NCBI GenBank assembly: GCA_002305725.1 | Contig: DBQM01000043.1 | Coordinates: 1 to 24,594, forward strand | DNA length: 24,594 bases | DNA from: Ruminococcus sp. UBA1394 | Lineage (GTDB): Bacteria; Bacillota; Clostridia; Oscillospirales; Ruminococcaceae | Direction: 5' to 3' | Shown: positions 22,557 to 24,594 of the stretch, piece by piece | Position numbering within the stretch: position 1 is the stretch's first letter | Layout: every line of letters begins with the position of its first letter | Position numbers and translations under genes: made by a program | Notes under the pieces: model-generated | What the model was told of the DNA's origin: nothing | Database searches by the model: none | The model's input: only the letters and a program-made list of their open reading frames with translations

Positions 22557-24374
22557 ATGAAAAAACGTTTTCTGAAAGTTATTGCATTTACCGCAGCTGT
22601 AACAATGGCAGCCGCTATGATCACAACTGCCAGTGCAGCGATTCCAAGCGATGGTTCTACCAATGCAGAAGAATTTGCAGCTGCAAACAACAATACTGCA
22701 AACTGGGAAAACTGGAAAGCTAACTGGGATACAGTCAGAGATAACTGGGAATATGTTTCAATAACACCCGGCAGTAATGAGAGCGAAATGAACTTTGCAT
22801 GGTATTCTCAGACGAGAACTGTATGGTTCACCGTAAGCGAAAAAGAAGATATGAGCAGCCCTGTATTTTCAAGAGTTATTGTCGGAACAGCTGATGACAG
22901 TATAAAAAAAGCTGATGTTCAGTATTACGCTTGCAGAACATCTGTCAGCAATCTTTCCGCCGGTACATATTATTACAGGATTGGCAGCGGAGAAGTAAAC
23001 AGCTTTGATGTAAAGGACACTTCCGATGGATTCAGCTTTATTTTTGTAGGCGACCCTCAGATTGGTTCGTCAAACAGCATGAAAGGAAGCAAGGCAGATT
23101 CAGAAGAGGCTCTTGCAAAATTCTACGGTTTACAGTCTGACGCTGTGAGAAGTGATTCTTTCAACTGGAATTACACTCTCACCAAAGCACTTGAAAAGTC
23201 AGCTGACGCAAGCTTTGTCCTTTCTGCTGGCGATCAGATTCAGTCGAGAAAAAAAGATGCTCCTGCGATTGCAACAGACAATACTTTCTCTGAGGTTGAA
23301 TACAGCGGTTTTCTCAGTGCGCCGGTGCTGCGTTCGCTCCCTTTAGCACCTACAGTAGGAAATCATGATGCATCCATGCCAAACTACACATATCACTTCA
23401 ATACTCCTAATAACAGTGAACTGGGTTCAAATGGAATCGTAGGCGGTGACTACTGGTTTACTTATGGAAACGCATTGTTTATGGTCCTCAACACCCAGGA
23501 TACTAACACCGAAGAACATAAACAGTTTATTGAAGAGGCTGTTGCAGCCAATCCGGATTCAACATGGAGATTTGTAACACTTCATCAGGATATATACGGT
23601 TCTGCTGAACATTCCAATGAACCTGAAATCACTGATCTGAGATATCAGCTTGTTCCGTATTTTGAGGAAAACGATATTGACGTTGTATTTTCAGGTCACG
23701 ACCATGCTTATTCAAGAACATTGATGCTTAAAGGCGCAGAAAAAACATCTGCATATTATGATGACAATGAAGATGAATATGACGAGATGTTTGAGTATGA
23801 CATTGATACTGATGAGGAAATAAGCGGTCCGGTTTATACAGCTTATCAGATGATCAAGGATGACACTGCAGATGAAAAGCAGAAGGCTTATCTTGAATAT
23901 CTTGACGCCGTAAACGATAAAAATGCAATTGAAGAAACGGGTACTGAAACTGCTGTAAACCCAGACGGTATTCTTTACATGACTGCCAACTCTTCTTCGG
24001 GCAGCAAATACTATGACCTTACTTCAAGAATGCAGTCCTATGTTGCCGGAAGGTGGCAGGAGGATATTCCGACATATTCTGTTGTGGATATAACAGATAC
24101 AACATTTACAATCAATACATACAGAACTGATACAAATGAAAAAATTGACACTCAGTTTACAATCGTAAAAGAAACTGAACCGGAATACATGTCAGGCGAT
24201 ATATCCGGAAACGGAGAAATTGATCTTTACGATGCAATTGAAATATGCAAGAGCATAATGGGAATGAGAACTTTTAATGACGAGGAAAAGGCTGTTGCTG
24301 ATTACAATAGCGACGGAGTTATTGATTTGTATGATGCTATTGATATTGCAAAGTATCTGCTTACATTAGTTTAG
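22557..24374 (+). CDS. Secreted dockerin-bearing purple-acid-phosphatase-like metallophosphoesterase
   Basis: The ATG at 22557 has GGAGG 9 bp upstream. The 605-aa protein has a signal peptide (cleavage after ITTASA, residue 27). Residues ~65-155 look like the Fn3-like N-domain of purple acid phosphatases. The catalytic domain shows GDPQ (D166), SAGDQ (D226), GNHD (269-271), H343 in TLHQD, and GHDHAYSRT (H381, H383). An acidic insert (about residues 400-425) is rich in Asp/Glu/Tyr. Residues ~544-605 are a type I dockerin with two Ca-binding repeats (DISGNGEIDLYDAIEI and DYNSDGVIDLYDAIDI), so it should dock to a cohesin on a cellulosome scaffold. It probably hydrolyses phosphate esters or nucleotides outside the cell; the substrate is unknown. 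Confidence 0.93.
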   Translation: MKKRFLKVIAFTAAVTMAAAMITTASAAIPSDGSTNAEEFAAANNNTANWENWKANWDTVRDNWEYVSITPGSNESEMNFAWYSQTRTVWFTVSEKEDMSSPVFSRVIVGTADDSIKKADVQYYACRTSVSNLSAGTYYYRIGSGEVNSFDVKDTSDGFSFIFVGDPQIGSSNSMKGSKADSEEALAKFYGLQSDAVRSDSFNWNYTLTKALEKSADASFVLSAGDQIQSRKKDAPAIATDNTFSEVEYSGFLSAPVLRSLPLAPTVGNHDASMPNYTYHFNTPNNSELGSNGIVGGDYWFTYGNALFMVLNTQDTNTEEHKQFIEEAVAANPDSTWRFVTLHQDIYGSAEHSNEPEITDLRYQLVPYFEENDIDVVFSGHDHAYSRTLMLKGAEKTSAYYDDNEDEYDEMFEYDIDTDEEISGPVYTAYQMIKDDTADEKQKAYLEYLDAVNDKNAIEETGTETAVNPDGILYMTANSSSGSKYYDLTSRMQSYVAGRWQEDIPTYSVVDITDTTFTINTYRTDTNEKIDTQFTIVKETEPEYMSGDISGNGEIDLYDAIEICKSIMGMRTFNDEEKAVADYNSDGVIDLYDAIDIAKYLLTLV

Positions 24375-24386
24375 GGCAGCATATGT

Positions 24387-24435
24387 AATCTGACTGTGCA
24401 TCTGCACGATAATAATTATGTGGTATAGCCTTAAA
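24387..24435. repeat. Solo MITE right end
   Basis: Positions 24387-24435 match the right ~50 bp of the MITE (2345-2393): both share ATCTGACT, GCATCTGCACGA, AATAATT and a GCCTTAAA end. No matching left end is nearby, so this is a decayed copy. It separates the phosphatase stop from its terminator-like hairpin. Confidence 0.65.
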
Positions 24436-24469
24436 CAAGCTCCTCTGAAAATAATCAGGGGAGCTTGTT
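24434..24469 (+). terminator. Long hairpin after the phosphatase gene
   Basis: AACAAGCTCCTCTGA pairs with TCAGGGGAGCTTGTT (15 bp with one G-U pair) around AAAATAA. The T run after it is poor, so it is a probable but not textbook terminator. It directly follows the MITE end. Confidence 0.6.
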
Positions 24470-24569
24470 GTAGTAGTATGCTGTTTTATTCGACGACCCA
24501 CCGAAAAAAAGTCTGTAAAAACGCAGTCAACTATGGTAAAATATAAATAACACAGGAGGCTGATTTTTT

Positions 24570-24594
24570 ATGGCAAGAAGAAAAAGAGAACCAA
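24570..24594 (+). CDS. Start of a further gene, cut by the window end
   Basis: AGGAGG lies at 24554-24559, ahead of an ATG at 24570, encoding MARRKREP before the window ends. A TAAAAT-like -10 (24537-24542) precedes it. Too short to identify. Confidence 0.55.

Noticed and set aside
22433..22723. 96-aa plus-strand frame before the phosphatase
   Set aside because: It overlaps the phosphatase signal-peptide region in another frame and has no ribosome binding site.
1..24594. tRNA, rRNA or CRISPR loci
   Set aside because: No cloverleaf, conserved rRNA segment or regular repeat-spacer array was seen by eye on either strand; a covariance-model scan was not possible.

Overview
The window looks like chromosome of a low-GC, cellulosome-type Firmicute close to Ruminococcus (Oscillospiraceae). 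The main evidence is a type I dockerin on the secreted phosphatase at the right end, a secreted GLUG-repeat protein, strong AAGGAGG-type ribosome binding sites and consensus sigma-A promoters. Assignment below family level is inference. No rRNA, tRNA or CRISPR array was seen.

Layout. (1) 1-2440 is a graveyard. It holds an out-of-frame, internally deleted relic of rfbF-rfbG-rfbH (CDP-sugar synthesis), a decayed IS5-type transposase, a broken AbrB-like gene, a mosaic of three short fragments matching genes further right in the same order, and a ~200 bp MITE whose ends match the end beside the transposase relic. (2) 2442-3761 is an AAA_14/DUF4143 ATPase. (3) 4076-8596 is a compact plus-strand operon behind a perfect TTGACA-17-TATAAT promoter: GT8 glycosyltransferase, 910-aa secreted GLUG protein, two tandem leader-like peptides (40 and 37 aa) and a Ser/Thr-rich lipoprotein. 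The first peptide and the lipoprotein share the tail IELPIIPV. (4) 8818-9657 is a serine recombinase plus a 69-aa partner, with a dyad-rich upstream region. (5) 10127-13437 holds two adjacent AAA-ATPase-like/PD-(D/E)XK proteins. (6) 13668-18434 is a 1588-aa fusion of a DEDD-type exonuclease-like domain, RecQ helicase and UvrD-type helicase. (7) 18435-18637 is a string of hairpins with a 15-codon leader ORF, followed by a MazG-like pyrophosphohydrolase overlapping a helicase with an N-terminal nuclease-like domain. (8) 21362-22367 is a Fic gene broken by a stop and a frameshift. (9) 22557-24374 is a secreted metallophosphoesterase with dockerin, followed by a MITE-end relic, a terminator-like hairpin and the start of another gene.

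How the parts may work together (inference). The right half is rich in NTPases joined to nuclease folds, next to a recombinase and a broken Fic gene, which looks like an accessory or defence-type island. The decayed left-hand copy, colinear with 8832-12713, suggests that the recombinase/69-aa/ATPase block existed twice. The best candidates for undescribed biology are the peptide/lipoprotein operon with its shared tail, and the colinear recombinase-ATPase module.
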